64,000 nt of DNA, taken from NCBI GenBank assembly GCA_964036155.1, contig OZ038422.1:23831201-23895200 (forward strand), in the 5' to 3' direction. The position numbers and the translations under genes were made by a program. The notes beneath the pieces were generated by a model. The model did no database searches. It was not told where the DNA came from and saw only the letters and a program-made list of their open reading frames with translations. Below, piece after piece: positions 40,901 through 53,416 of this stretch; position 1 is the first letter of the stretch; each line of letters begins with the position of its first letter. This DNA is from Diploscapter coronatus (taxonomy: Eukaryota; Nematoda; Chromadorea; Rhabditida; Rhabditidae).

Positions 40901-43900
40901 AATGGAAATGAAGAGAATGCGAGATAGTGAAGGAATCGCATTAGCGAAACGGGGAAAAGTATGCTTTTGGGTAGTGGCGGCTGCAGGAAGGAAGCGAGAA
41001 AATTAACGGACGGCGCGTTTTTCCCATTGCGCCATCATTGTTCCACCATTTTGTTGTTCGACCGCCCATTCAAGACACTCTCGTCCCGTGTTAAAGCATA
41101 GACCTAGGAAAACAGTCTGGCGATACGGCGCAACATCAACGAGCCAAACGACACGACCGTTGTTCTCCCATTAAACATTCACAAAAACCATCATAGCTAG
41201 TGTCGTCGTCGAGGAAAAATGATTATTATTCGTTATTTTACCTATAATCATTATCAGTTTGTCATCGTCGTTATGTGCGATTGTTCTTGTAAACTCGAGT
41301 GATAATTGATAGTGTAAAAATACGACGGTTAATGCGCATTGTTGCTTTCGACGATAATTAAGCTTTGTTGAGTCATCCTTGGCTTTTCACATAACAAATG
41401 CGCACTTTTATGATAAAGCTTTCATAATGAGAAAAATGTTGTAAGATTATTGGTATTCAGAATTTTGACCAACTCAGTAGTTTCTAGACATTTCGCAATA
41501 TTACGATTTACAAAGAATATTCGACTTATACGCGTAGGGTTGACAAACCTAATAAATTTAATATTGCCCCAGGATAGTTTGCAGCCTATTCACAAGAACT
41601 TGTTTCATTCCAAAAATAGTTTCATTTTTACATCCTTTAACAGCAAATACCGTCAATTTTGTCATGATGCTAAATTTATGCCCGACTGCAGCTTCGCTAA
41701 TTGGAAGACCGTTCAGGTTATCAATTTCTAAACAATGCATTAAACTTCTAAAGGTTTTACTTAACTCCCCCTAAACAGAAGACTTAAAATTAAATGCATT
41801 AACAAACATTTCATCAATTCGCCTGATTTTTATCAGACTACGCGAGGTATTTTCTATTTTAATTGCGGCCGCGCCATGTTAATGCTATTCACCGCTTGAT
41901 TTTGCCTGATTGCATCCTAAATTTTCCCGACGAAAACTCACCAAATTCCCAGTTTTTGCGGCAAATTGCAGTTTCAGCCGCAAAAAATCGACTGCACGCC
42001 TTTTCGTTGAACTGCAACAAAACTGAATTAGATAAATTCATGGAAAATATCTAGTCATTCATTATATGCGCTATTAAAAAGTGTAGTATTAACGAAACGA
42101 GACATATTTTTGCTAGTATTGAAGTATTTCATAAGCTTGTCATGATAAATCATGATGATAGCGAATCGGGTATGAATACGGATAAAAATACAGTACTAAC
42201 TAAACTGAAAAGCCTCATCTTATGAAACTTTTTCATTTGATTGGTTATCATGAAATTAAATGTATCGCTTATGAAAATGAGTTTTAAAAAATCTGCAGCA
42301 TTGCCAAAACATTACCTCTTCATCATAAAGTATGCTAGAACTTCTAGAAAATTTCATAAATTGTCTTATGAAAATGGCAAAACTTGAAATTCTCCCAAAA
42401 TTCCTTCCAATTTCATAGAAAACTTCAATTAACTAAATGTTTACATATTAGTCTTCCTGTGTTCGTCACCGTAAAGAATATTCCCATGTGTTGACTATAC
42501 ATGAAAGGGAACGGTCATATTTCGGAGAAGAGAAAATTAGAATACGGAAAATAGTGCGGGGAAAGAAAGAAGGAAGAAATTAGAAGATAGACTTGACCGC
42601 AACATTTTACGCCTAGATATTGTCGCGCACAAGGCCGTTCTTCGCACTATTTCTTTCATTTTCCAGCATTTGCATACATTTTATCCCTTGTCTAGGTTCT
42701 CTCAGGACTTTATGATATTTCGCTTATCCTTAATTTCCTGACATCTCATCATATCAGTTTATCAGCAATCGATTGATAGTACCTATTTATCGAAGTTATG
42801 AGATTCTTTGAAGGGCCTTACTATCAAATTGATCTTTTTTAAATCTCAGACTAAACTCTCAAATATAACGTAGTAGAGTAGAAAGTAGGAAGGCTAGGAA
42901 AGAATTTTTCTCTCACACTATTTTAAATCACTCGAATTTCTAAGATCTTTTGAAACTATACTACCTCTAAATTTGCATTACCAAAAATCGCCTAGAATTA
43001 AAATTACTATCATTTATCAATCGATATTATTCAATTTTCATTAACGGGAATATTTTTCAACTTCTCTCCGCCATTTTAGTCGTAGCTATTCCCATCCCAC
43101 CAGGCAGGTGGGTGTGTCCGATTCGAGAAAATTGCATTGCTTTCTTCTTTTGCCGTAGCGCTTCGTTTGATTCTGCTGATGCTTCATAACTCTCCGCTCT
43201 TCGCTTACAGTCTCAAATTTGCTATCATTTCTGTATCGCAGTTGTTTTCGACCAAGTAAATATTCACGATTTTCGATGATTGAACAATTAGAATATTTTC
43301 AACTCTCTCTAAAATTAGCACATCTTATTCAAAATCAAATTCAGACTTAAGGAATTCTACTATGCTTCGATTCACGATATATTTTGCATGCAACAACTTT
43401 CATATTTATAGATCTTTTCTGGATACTTCATTAACTTTAGATTCGGAATAATTTTAACTAGAAATTTCTATCAAAACAGGTGGCCGGTGAACTGGATGAG
43501 CTCCCAAGAAGTGCCTTTTCGTCCATCTCGAACCTCCCAGCTTTATCATGCTAACTAAACTTCTTCCCTCATACTCTCGTTTTTCCAAGCCCACTTGTTT
43601 CTTTTGACTGCAACCAGACATGCCTCTACTCTCCCAGCTAACTGACTTCAACTGTTTCTGTTTTGCCCTCTCCTTAAGGGCATCCAGATCGCATTCGCAT
43701 TCGGATTGAAATTGTCGTCATCTCGCTTTCACTTTACACCGCTATTTCAAGGATCTGACTCTGCAGGTGTTGACTTATTTGCCTTACTTGGGGTTGAGGG
43801 ATTTTGTAGCATCCGAAGATCGAGGTGAAAGTCGAGTTTAGCATCATTGATCCAAGGGTTTGGGCTTGATTTGGGAGTTGTTCACATTTTAAAATCAGAG

Positions 43901-44378
43901 AAATTCAAAACACTGCTTTTGAAGATTTGTAATTTATCATTTATTTATTTGTGGCGTATTTGATCCGTTTCTTTTTACATCACGATCAACTAATCATCAT
44001 CATCATTAAATTCTACACGTTTCGCATAATTGAATGTTTTCTTATTTGAGCCCATCCAATTCAATATGATCTATTTTCATGGCTATAAATTTATTCCAAG
44101 CAAAACAGTTCATTCCTGTCTTTTTCTTCAGTTTCCTATTCTCATTCACGAAATGGCATGGCTTTTCTCTCCTTTTACCTGGTTTCCGAACTTCAATCTG
44201 GTCAGTGGAATTAGTCGTTTCATGGAAGACGATAACTCTGATTCTCCAATTCGTCGAATGTTTTGCCATCTAAAGTTTATTATTCGCGCTCTAATGAACT
44301 TCTACTGTAATTCCTAAAATAGAATATCAGCGAACTTCTATTTTTATTTCCTATTATAAGGTGTGCCTATAGTTTAGG

Positions 44379-44642
44379 GTGAAACCTCTAATTGAGGCCC
44401 ATGGGCTTCTATTTTCAGAGGCTCGATTTTTGGAAAAAGCGAAAATTTCAAATCGTCATAACTCTCGATTTGATGATCGTAGAAACTCCGACTCGAAAGT
44501 AACTATGCTCTAAATACTCTAAAGAATGCATAATAAAAGCATCCCCCCCCCCCCCCGAAATGACTCGAGTAGGGTAGTGGGTAGTCTTAGCCATTTTGGA
44601 GGTGAGCTTCTATTGGAGAGGGACTTTAGTTCGAGGTTTCAC
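44379..44642. mobile_element. candidate MITE with GTGAAACCTC termini
   Basis: Left GTGAAACCTC at 44379-44388 and its exact complement GAGGTTTCAC at 44633-44642. Imperfect pairing continues inward for about 12 bases. No target duplication visible. The C14 run lies inside. Confidence 0.4.
44543..44556. repeat. homopolymer C14
   Basis: Fourteen consecutive C, striking in AT-rich surroundings; its length may be a sequencing artefact. Confidence 0.9.
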
Positions 44643-44860
44643 GACACGCGAACCTTTATGATCTTTTTTTTTTTCTCCAGATTTTTTTGCTAAAATGTAC
44701 TCTCATTTTTCACCCAAATAGGGTTGGGCTAAATCCCTTTCAGTTACCTGTTTTTTTTTTTTTCAAGCTTCAATCTGGTCAGACAGAGTCGGCTTTTCGA
44801 TGTCATCCTATTCATGGCAGGTAGCAATTCTGCTTTCCTTCACCCTCTTCATCTTACACA

Positions 44861-44940
44861 CTCTTTCTTCTTCTTCTTCTTACTTTCTTTCTATATCTTT
44901 CTTTTTCTCTCTTTCTTTTTCACTTTCTTTTCCTCTCCTC
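44861..44940. repeat. TTC/TTTC pyrimidine microsatellite
   Basis: Continuous T/C tract with (TTC)n followed by imperfect TTTC units. It explains the long Ser/Phe open frames here. Confidence 0.75.
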
Positions 44941-45303
44941 ATTTCCATACTCTCTCGCCTCACCCATTTGCCCTTGTTCGGCTTGCCGCAATGGACATTC
45001 AGCATTCATTTCTGGCAGAAACTGAACTGTCATGAATCACTCTCTGCGTGTTTCTCACTCTTTCATTTCTCAATACTATTTCCAGCCAATCTTCTCTTCC
45101 TGTACCTTTCTGAACGACATTTCCTTCTGATTCCAAAAAAAAAACTTTATGGGTTTTATTCGGTTTCTGGAATCTCAATTAATTACAGTAATTCGGGGGT
45201 AGTTGACATTTCTTGCTAAATTTCCCATGCAATTCATTCCAACTGAAATTATGAGCATCGTGAATATTTTTTCACCTTGACACTTCAATTTTTGTGAAGA
45301 ATA

Positions 45304-45616
45304 TAGAGATCACCAAGTCATGTCTCTTTTATTTATGAGGCGCAAATATAGGTCCTTTTCAGCTAGCCCCTAATTATCGCCGATAATTGGCCAATCAGCT
45401 TGGTTTTTCATAATTGAACGGTACCCATTATACAGTTCGACGATGTTCTTTCACGTAGTGGCATTGATTTTTCGACTATTTTTTTTATTTTTAATTAATT
45501 TCATGCTAATTTTTTCGGACTTTTTCACTGAGGATCAATGAAGGGCCAATAGAGGTGCTCAAAATGGGGCATTCATCCGACTTGAATGAATTGGTAAAAA
45601 TGGTTGGTGATCTCTA
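45304..45616. mobile_element. nonautonomous hAT-type MITE, 313 bp
   Basis: Perfect 13-bp terminal inverted repeat: TAGAGATCACCAA at the left, TTGGTGATCTCTA at the right. It is flanked by a perfect 8-bp direct repeat GAAGAATA (45296-45303 and 45617-45624). Eight-base target duplications with TAG-type ends are the hAT hallmark. No transposase inside. Confidence 0.88.
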
Positions 45617-48600
45617 GAAGAATATCAAACTTTGCGTGCGTTATTATTATTTCGAATATCTACATTGAGTATTTTACATCATTTTATTTCATTTTCTCAT
45701 GATTTATTAAAGAAGATGACGGCTGAATTCCAGGGCTCCATCACCATTTATTATTTCTGCTTCTATGCGACATCGAATTTCCAATTTTAATAATTTTACC
45801 ATTACATGTTTTTTTCGTTGTAATTACCCCTCATCTTTTCATCTCTTCATTCCCCATAATCATCTTTCCTTTGTTTTCCCATTTAGTTAGCTGGATTGGC
45901 TTACAGTTCTTAATTTTCATTCATCAACCTTCCGAGGAAGTCATTTTCTACTTCTCTATTCTCTCTCTTATCTCCTTACTATTACTCTTTCTTTTGTCCT
46001 CTCATTTTAGATGTTATTTCCTTTATTCTAATCCGTCTTTCTTTTACTACTCATTTCTGCATCCTTTCTCTATACTATTTCTTCGGACGTCGTAACTTCT
46101 CTAATTCAGCAATCCCTTTAGGGAAGACCGTTCCTTTCCTTTCCTTTCTCTTTATTATCCAATGCCATCTAAGACTATGGTTTGCATCATCGTTGTTTCG
46201 GAAAATAAATTGCGGTGTTTCTTTATTGTGGATTCATAAAAGTGGACATTTTAGAGAATTTTCCTTTGGCAATTGTAACGAATAGATTTTTATAGCTCAA
46301 GTTGGCTCACATTTTTAAACATTAAACTTCTCCTTGAATTTCTATTTGGCTTGATTTTTTTCACATATAATCATTTTATCAGATGTATCGTCGATCCTAG
46401 GTTGTTTTTGAGACATTTTGGGTTTGAAGGATACTTTTTCCCCAAATTTTCTATTTCAAACTACCACACTTCTACCAAACACACATTTTTGCAGCGGGAC
46501 GGAGCTTGGGGACCCTATTTATAGCTGCAATATCTCATCTTTTATTCTATAAAATCTCTTAAAATGCTGAAACTTACGTCAAAATCTTGACTTCTAATCG
46601 ATTTTTGACGACTTTGATTGTCCGGTGAATTTTCCCGCTTCGTCTCATTTCTCACTTCTTAGATGTGCCTCTTCCTTTGGCTTTGGGCATTAAAACCAGA
46701 TATGCTAATATCGGAGCGGGAAGAGAAATGAAGAAGCCACAAAGAAAGGGATGGGGAGGTGATGAAATGTCTGTCCATTTCGGGAGATTGAATATATCCC
46801 CTGCCTCATAAAGACCTGCATATCATTATCTTTTTTATCATCTATCATATCACTTGTCAAAATTTTTTTTGCTAGCTGTGAATTCGCCCTTACTCAAGGA
46901 AACAGATTTTTCCATAGACCTGAATATTATCATTGCCTTGTCTTGGAATATCATTCCCCCCTTGATGAGTTTTCTTCTTTGACATCCATAATCAGATTCA
47001 GACATTATGCCAAAACCTGGATATGATATATATTTAAATCCCTATAGCTTGCATATCGTCATTCTTTCATTGACAAAAAGGCAATGCTTTGCATGATTAT
47101 CAGATGATCACATGTAAGTGTGTAAACTTTGTGAAAGATTTCATGTCTTGTAAGGTTTTTCTTGATACCGAATCGACCTTCTTTATTTTTCCTACGCTTC
47201 ACTTTTTCTAGGGTTCAATTGTTAAGAGACATTCTTCGCTCTTTTTCTCCTAACGCTGGATTTCATATTTCAATTCTTAATTTAGTCTAATTTAAATTTT
47301 AACGGATATCATGATATAAAGGTACCAATTCGAAAGAAATAATCTTTTCTAAATTATTAAAACATTTACGATTAAATTTTTCGTGTCACATATCACGAGA
47401 TCCTGTTTTCCATGGCTTATCGTTGTATTTTCTAGTAACATAGCTTCTTCGTTATCATCGATTGCGTAATGATCGGCATCATTTTAATCTTGTTATCGCA
47501 TTTCTGACATGTTCAGAAGAAACAAAGAATCCTCTTTGAGAGAAAGTGCGATTTCAAGAGGCAGAGAGAAAGCAGATAACTCCTGTGGCATTTTGCCTTT
47601 CTTGCTGCTTTTCTGCATCATTTTGCGATTACTGTTCCGCCCGATTTGGCGCATATTTCTATGCATTTTTACGCCCTAAGTCCTCTGCCAGACAAGCGAT
47701 GACACGAACGATTCAAAGGCAATGTCTTTGAACAGTAAATGGGATGCAGTGAAATTTGATGCCAGGAATATCGATTTTATGATTTTATTAGGTTTTTAAT
47801 TAGAACCTGTTGTTTCATATTTCATACACATGCGCATACAGATCTCAATTTCCAAATTATCTATTCTGATTTTAAAGTTTGAAACAGGTTATTTTTGAAT
47901 TATTATATGAATGACAAAATATAATTGAAGAACATAATTTGGTAATTTTTGAATTTGTGACTGATGAATATTCCACACGACATCTATAGTGAATTGAATT
48001 TCTTTTGCAATAATTGAATGATAGAAATTTTTGAAACCTACATTCCTTCAAACTATCATTTGACATCTCGTTCATCGGGTTGAAATTTGTAATATTTGAT
48101 AATTTAAGAATACGTCAACTGGCCGTTGGATTCTGGCATTTAATTATCATCAATTTAAATATTTTTTCTAAACCTATAAAAATTCTGCATCGAGTATCAT
48201 TTTACCTTCCCTATCAAAGATATGATAGATAGTGATTCAGAATTGCCTTAATTTCTCCTTCTGTTGAATTATTTACTGTTCTGGTTAACTGATGTGAGCA
48301 TTATTTTCTATTCTGACTACGCCCATCCTTCAAATTGCATCCCATCGATTCCTTATCAACTTGCCATTTGCAAAAACTTCGATTTTGATATGATTCACTT
48401 TGATGCATGATAAATTTGACACGCCTATTTGAAATTATGTACTGCATTTTAGTTGATATTAGCCGACGTTTAGGGTTTCATAGTAATCTCTAGAATTTCT
48501 TACCTGATCACGAAAATTTAACAGTTACGCTCTGAAGTTCTCCTTCATCATGAAGCATGTCCTATTTTTAACTTGCGCTATTTTGAAGTCTACTCTAAAT

Positions 48601-51600
48601 GAAAGCCTCATTTTTCTCCATTGTCTAAAAATTTCTTCATATCAATTTCGCCTAAATCGATTATCAATTATCGTTTCGTACCGTTTTATGCGCAATTTTC
48701 AACCCAATTTGGTTAGGCCTTGACTGTGCGCAGCGGTCAGAGAAGTCTCGTTATTTCGATAACGAAAATGGAAATTCGAAGAAAGGGGGAATAGGTTAGG
48801 CGAAATGGTAACGAATGGGTGAGAAAAACGTAGGGGGTGACAATGTCAAAGTCGAAGGTTTGGAGGTTCCTCCCTCCCTTTCTTTCTCTCCTTTTCCTCC
48901 CACGTTTTCATTCTCTCTTTCTCATTTTTCTGCCACACCCTTTCCCCTCTCCCAAGTAAGGGGATGGCAATTCCCCACCCCTATCTATCACAATCAAAAT
49001 TATCTCACTCCCCCAAAACGGACACATTCGTTGTGTTCTGAATTTAACCGATTTCCATCGCCTCGAAATGACTCAATTTCAGTTGAGAAAACTATCACAC
49101 CCTTCCACAATCTTTGCCAAAAATCGGTATTTATTCGAGCTGGAAGCGATGATTTTCTGGGTCTAACTATCTACCAATTGACCATGTTACTGGATATTAA
49201 AAAAAACTATGTCTATTTAGATGTATTGAGAGTTATTTGTATTTTCTTGCAAAAGTTTTAGATCTTATCCCTAATTTACTTATCGAAGATGAAGTTCACT
49301 ATCACTACACTAACTAATCCGGAATCTGCAGGAGTATCTAGGTCAATTTAGGGATTAGAAAAACTCACACGCACACCCTGTTTACCCTGTTAGTGACAGT
49401 TTACCTTCGCCTGAAATTTGGGTTTCCCTACTTAAGTTAACCTTATTCTTTACGGTCACTGGGTTCCAATTATCGTTATCATTAATCGGTGAATGCACTA
49501 AATTCTCGGGGACAATATAAGGCGAGGAACTTCCGCTATTCTCCTACCTTTCAGTATATCATATGCTAGGCACGCAGAGGACGGTCACAGTTGTGCTAGA
49601 AAATAGATCGCATAAATATTTCCAAACCGTGTTTACTTGAATTTTATTCTACCGAAACAATTGGTTTATTCGCATTCAGGTGGTGCTTTATTTAGAATCA
49701 AATTTAGTCAATTCTATGCATCAGACTTGGAGTTTCTATGAAATTATTGTGGGTGTTAGTTACATAATTTTTCATCTATATATTCCAATACGACTATGAT
49801 TGAGAAATCATATCCGGTAAAATCGCATTTTTATGACTTATTTTAAAAAATGTATCTAAACTAAAAATCGTATGCTGAATATTTACTTACTATTACATTA
49901 AGACCTCGGTAAAATAGCAGTTAATTCCTATGAGTATATGTTGCTAAATTATTTCCTGAAACATGTCATTATTTAGAACGTTATCACAGTAGATATAATA
50001 TTGTCGTTATTTTGATATCTTTAGACTGTTGGAATTGTGTGTCATCAACTTAGTTTATATTTTTCTTGGGCTATTTTGAGGAACCTATTTATATCAAGAA
50101 CGCTTCATCATGCTTTCTTTTACTCTTCTCTAGACGGCATCCATCGTTTTAAACTCCTTACATTTTCATCGTCTCTCTAAAATCGTCGTTCGTTATCAAG
50201 TATTCCAGTGGAATTGCGCAATCAATTATCACTTGTGGTTGGAGCGAGTTTACATTTCGCGTTGGGGCAGATTTGCAGTGAAAGTGAGAACGGGGCACGA
50301 TTACCACAAACGTCAAACGATGATTCAAACCGATCCGACTTTCCCTTTCACTCCTTTTTCGTTCTATTTGCTAAGATTTACAAAATCTCCTATCCTATCA
50401 CCAGCCATTGTAATAATTATCGTCAATCATTTTACAATTGCTATCAGATCGCTACTTTTTCGATGTAGATAGGCATGAAAAAAGCAGATATCAACAAGCT
50501 TTAGGTATCTCAAATTGAATTTCTTTTCCAAATTTGATAAATTGACGGAGCAACCCATATCGACTTCGAGCATTAAAAGTATCTTGTCTAGAACCTTTAT
50601 ATTCTAGAAATTTCAGTGAAACTTATGCCATACATTCTTTTTTCAACTCTTTATTAATCTTAGAATATTTTACTTATGTTCACTTATCGTATATACGCTT
50701 TATGCTTGAAAGATAAAACTATGAATTCTCTTCCGATGACTTTTCTTCCATTTTATCATCGCCATTTTCGTCTGTCGTTTATTTGTGGAATTCGATTTCA
50801 ATTTCGCTGTCGTCGGCATCCTTTTGGGGACTTTTTCTGATTACCATTTGTCGCCCTTTGCTTACCTAAATGGGCGTGTTCCGATGCCCGAATGTCGAGT
50901 GAAAGCCTCGCCCTTGACACTTTGACATGACTAGAAAAAAAACGATCGTTCACTTTTATCGTTATCGTTGTCTTTCTTTTCTGGCATTTATCCATCGTTA
51001 GCACTTTGTGTTGTCATTTTCCATTAGTGTTTATTTATCTTTTCCCATTTGTTGTCTTTAGACATTTTTATTTCTTTGTTATCAGCGTCTTTTTCGTTGT
51101 CTGATACCTGCCAATTATCAATTATTATTTATCGCCGTCACGCTTCACATCATACAATGAATTTCGATGATTTATGAGATTTCATTTCTAATCACTACAC
51201 TATTTTTGAAGATGGGTATTAGTTTCAAAACTTATTCTGAGCTAGAGCTACTGGCTAAAATTTACTGTAGAAACATCACCAGTTTCAAATAGTTTTTGAA
51301 AGTTGAATCCTCACTCAACATACCGTGATTATGCGTTTTAGAATTCTTCAGCACTAAACTTTTTGATCGATAGTTGTTGATTTGTTGAATGTCATTTTCT
51401 TCAATTCTATAATGCGTTTCAAGAAGTTTTATATCTTATAGTCTATTTTTCATCTATTCAAATCATATTCTGGTGTTTCTAGAAATTTCAACAAAAATTG
51501 ATTTTTTTGCCTGCCAATTTACTTTGCCATGTTATCAGTTACGCGCGATTTATGATATTGTCGCCCATTTCCTTCATTTTCTCCATTCATTTATTTTCGA

Positions 51601-53388
51601 TGATTAGTTTCTGCCCCTTTCCGTCTATGTTTTGCCCTTCGCGCTATCACTTGCAATTGCCATTGCGACCCAGCCGAAAGACGGCGGGTTACAGTTTTCC
51701 AGTTTGGAACTATCCGTCTTTTCCTCTCTCGTTTTCACTTACTATTTCACTTTTTTAATCATATCACTCCATATCTTGGTCTTTATCACTTGTCATATCA
51801 TCGCTATTTCTCAATATTTCTCCCCTTGGTCTCTTTCTTTTCCATACTAATTTCATTTTTTCCGTTTCTTATTCCCTCTCGATCTTTATCACTTATCCAC
51901 CTATCCTATCACTTCACTACTTCCCTGCTTGACATGCCATGATATGATTATCCCTTATCCGTTTTGCGCTGTATCTCTGTCAGTGTTAAACCACTTGAAG
52001 GATGAGATTGTTGATTCGAAGTAGCATGCCAGTAGAAAGTAGAAACATAGGAAATGAATGGATGAGGATACTTGATTAACTAACTTTCTTTGCCATGATT
52101 AAACATGAAAAACTGTCGTTTATGATCGTTATCATCGATATCTTACGCAACTCACAGATATTTTGACGATTTTATAACTCGAATTTTGAGAATATTTTTA
52201 GCTTATCAAGATTTAGCACCGTCAAACACTGTTTGCGCAACATTCAATAATTGTTACATTTTTGGCCAAAATTTTGAGACCTACGAAAACTATTTAGTTT
52301 TTTCTTCTCCATGTATTATTTTTATTAATTGCTGAATTTAATATCTGTGCATATATTATCTCGTCTCTATCGTATTCTTTACCTGGAATATTTTAAACTT
52401 ACATTAAAATTCCTTCCAAACTTGCTTTGTCTCCAATGGAATGCAGCAAATATTCACTTAATTTTACATTAGAAAAAGTGTAATCCTAGCGCGTTACTTT
52501 CTGACCGTCTGAACAATGCGTCCCATTGCGAAATCAACTCGCTCCAATGCCAAAAATCGGAGACGCTTTACATTTTTACATTTCCTTAGGAAAGAAAGGA
52601 ACGAGTTGCATAATCACATGCAAATCTGAGAAACCTAATTGTACTTCCTTTCGTGAAGTTCACTTTGTTCTCTTTCTTTCTCAGCACTATCTCGCGCCAA
52701 AGCTGGGTGTATTTTCTAAGAAGTCTAATTGTACTGTCTAAATGAAGAAAGGAGAGAGATTATTGAAAGAGAAAAAACAGATTTACCCAAAAATGAAGAG
52801 ATCAGCAGAGAAGAAGGCAGAAAGCAGAATTTGAACGCGATAGTCTTTGAATAGGAAACTAGTTAATGCATCGGGCATTGTTATTTGTTGTTTTGTGTTA
52901 GTTTGTTTGTTGCAATACAAGGGAATTCGGACTTATCCAAAATCGAAAAGAGCGCATTTTGGCATGAATACTCGATAAATTTAGCAATGACAATGTAAAT
53001 CAATTGAATTCCAGATTTTATAAAAACGATTACGTAATTTAAATAGGAACTGCAAATCAGAATGCTATTATGTTTCAAAGAATTCCTTATGCCAATATCA
53101 TTCTACGAATTTGATAAGACGCCCCAGGTTCTCTATTATTTCTTAGCATATTTATCGTGAAAATTCTAATATAAATTCAATCTGATTTTAGTCCAACAAT
53201 ACCCATTCGTCAATCATTATTCAAATTTTCAACTTTTCCTTCATCATCTTTGATACACTTTCGCGGTATTTTTATTTATGAATTTTTCGTTTCGTTTTAT
53301 CGCAATTTGTGTATACTTTCTTCCATTGTAATATTTTTGAAAGACAAGTGTACACTTTAATTTATATTCTAATTTTGATCATTTTCAG

Positions 53389-53416
53389 ACCCTTGGGCCT
53401 AATCTCTCGATCAAAG
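53389..53416 (+). promoter_or_regulatory. 5' leader of the EGF/vWA gene after a strong acceptor
   Basis: ATTTTCAG ends at 53388, and the leader runs 28 nt to the ATG at 53417. Fits SL trans-splicing or the end of a 5' UTR intron reaching into the 15.5-kb upstream region. Confidence 0.55.

Larger units (their letters stand above)
37929..53388. other. 15.5-kb gene-poor interval upstream of the EGF/vWA gene
   Basis: I found no exon chain with conserved protein sequence on either strand. The region is AT- and pyrimidine-rich with many TTATC words, strongest near 50.3-52.0 kb. It holds a hAT MITE (45304-45616), another inverted-repeat element (44379-44642), a C14 run, a TTC/TTTC tract and small hairpins (39659-39700, 39757-39834). 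GC-richer islands at 40110-40400, 40970-41170 and 43060-43700 might be regulatory or non-coding RNA. It may be the enhancer region, or a very long 5' UTR intron, of the downstream gene. Confidence 0.5.

Noticed and set aside
48815..49261. 148-codon Ser/Pro/Phe-rich open frame
   Set aside because: Product of a T/C-rich strand; no domain, poor splice context.
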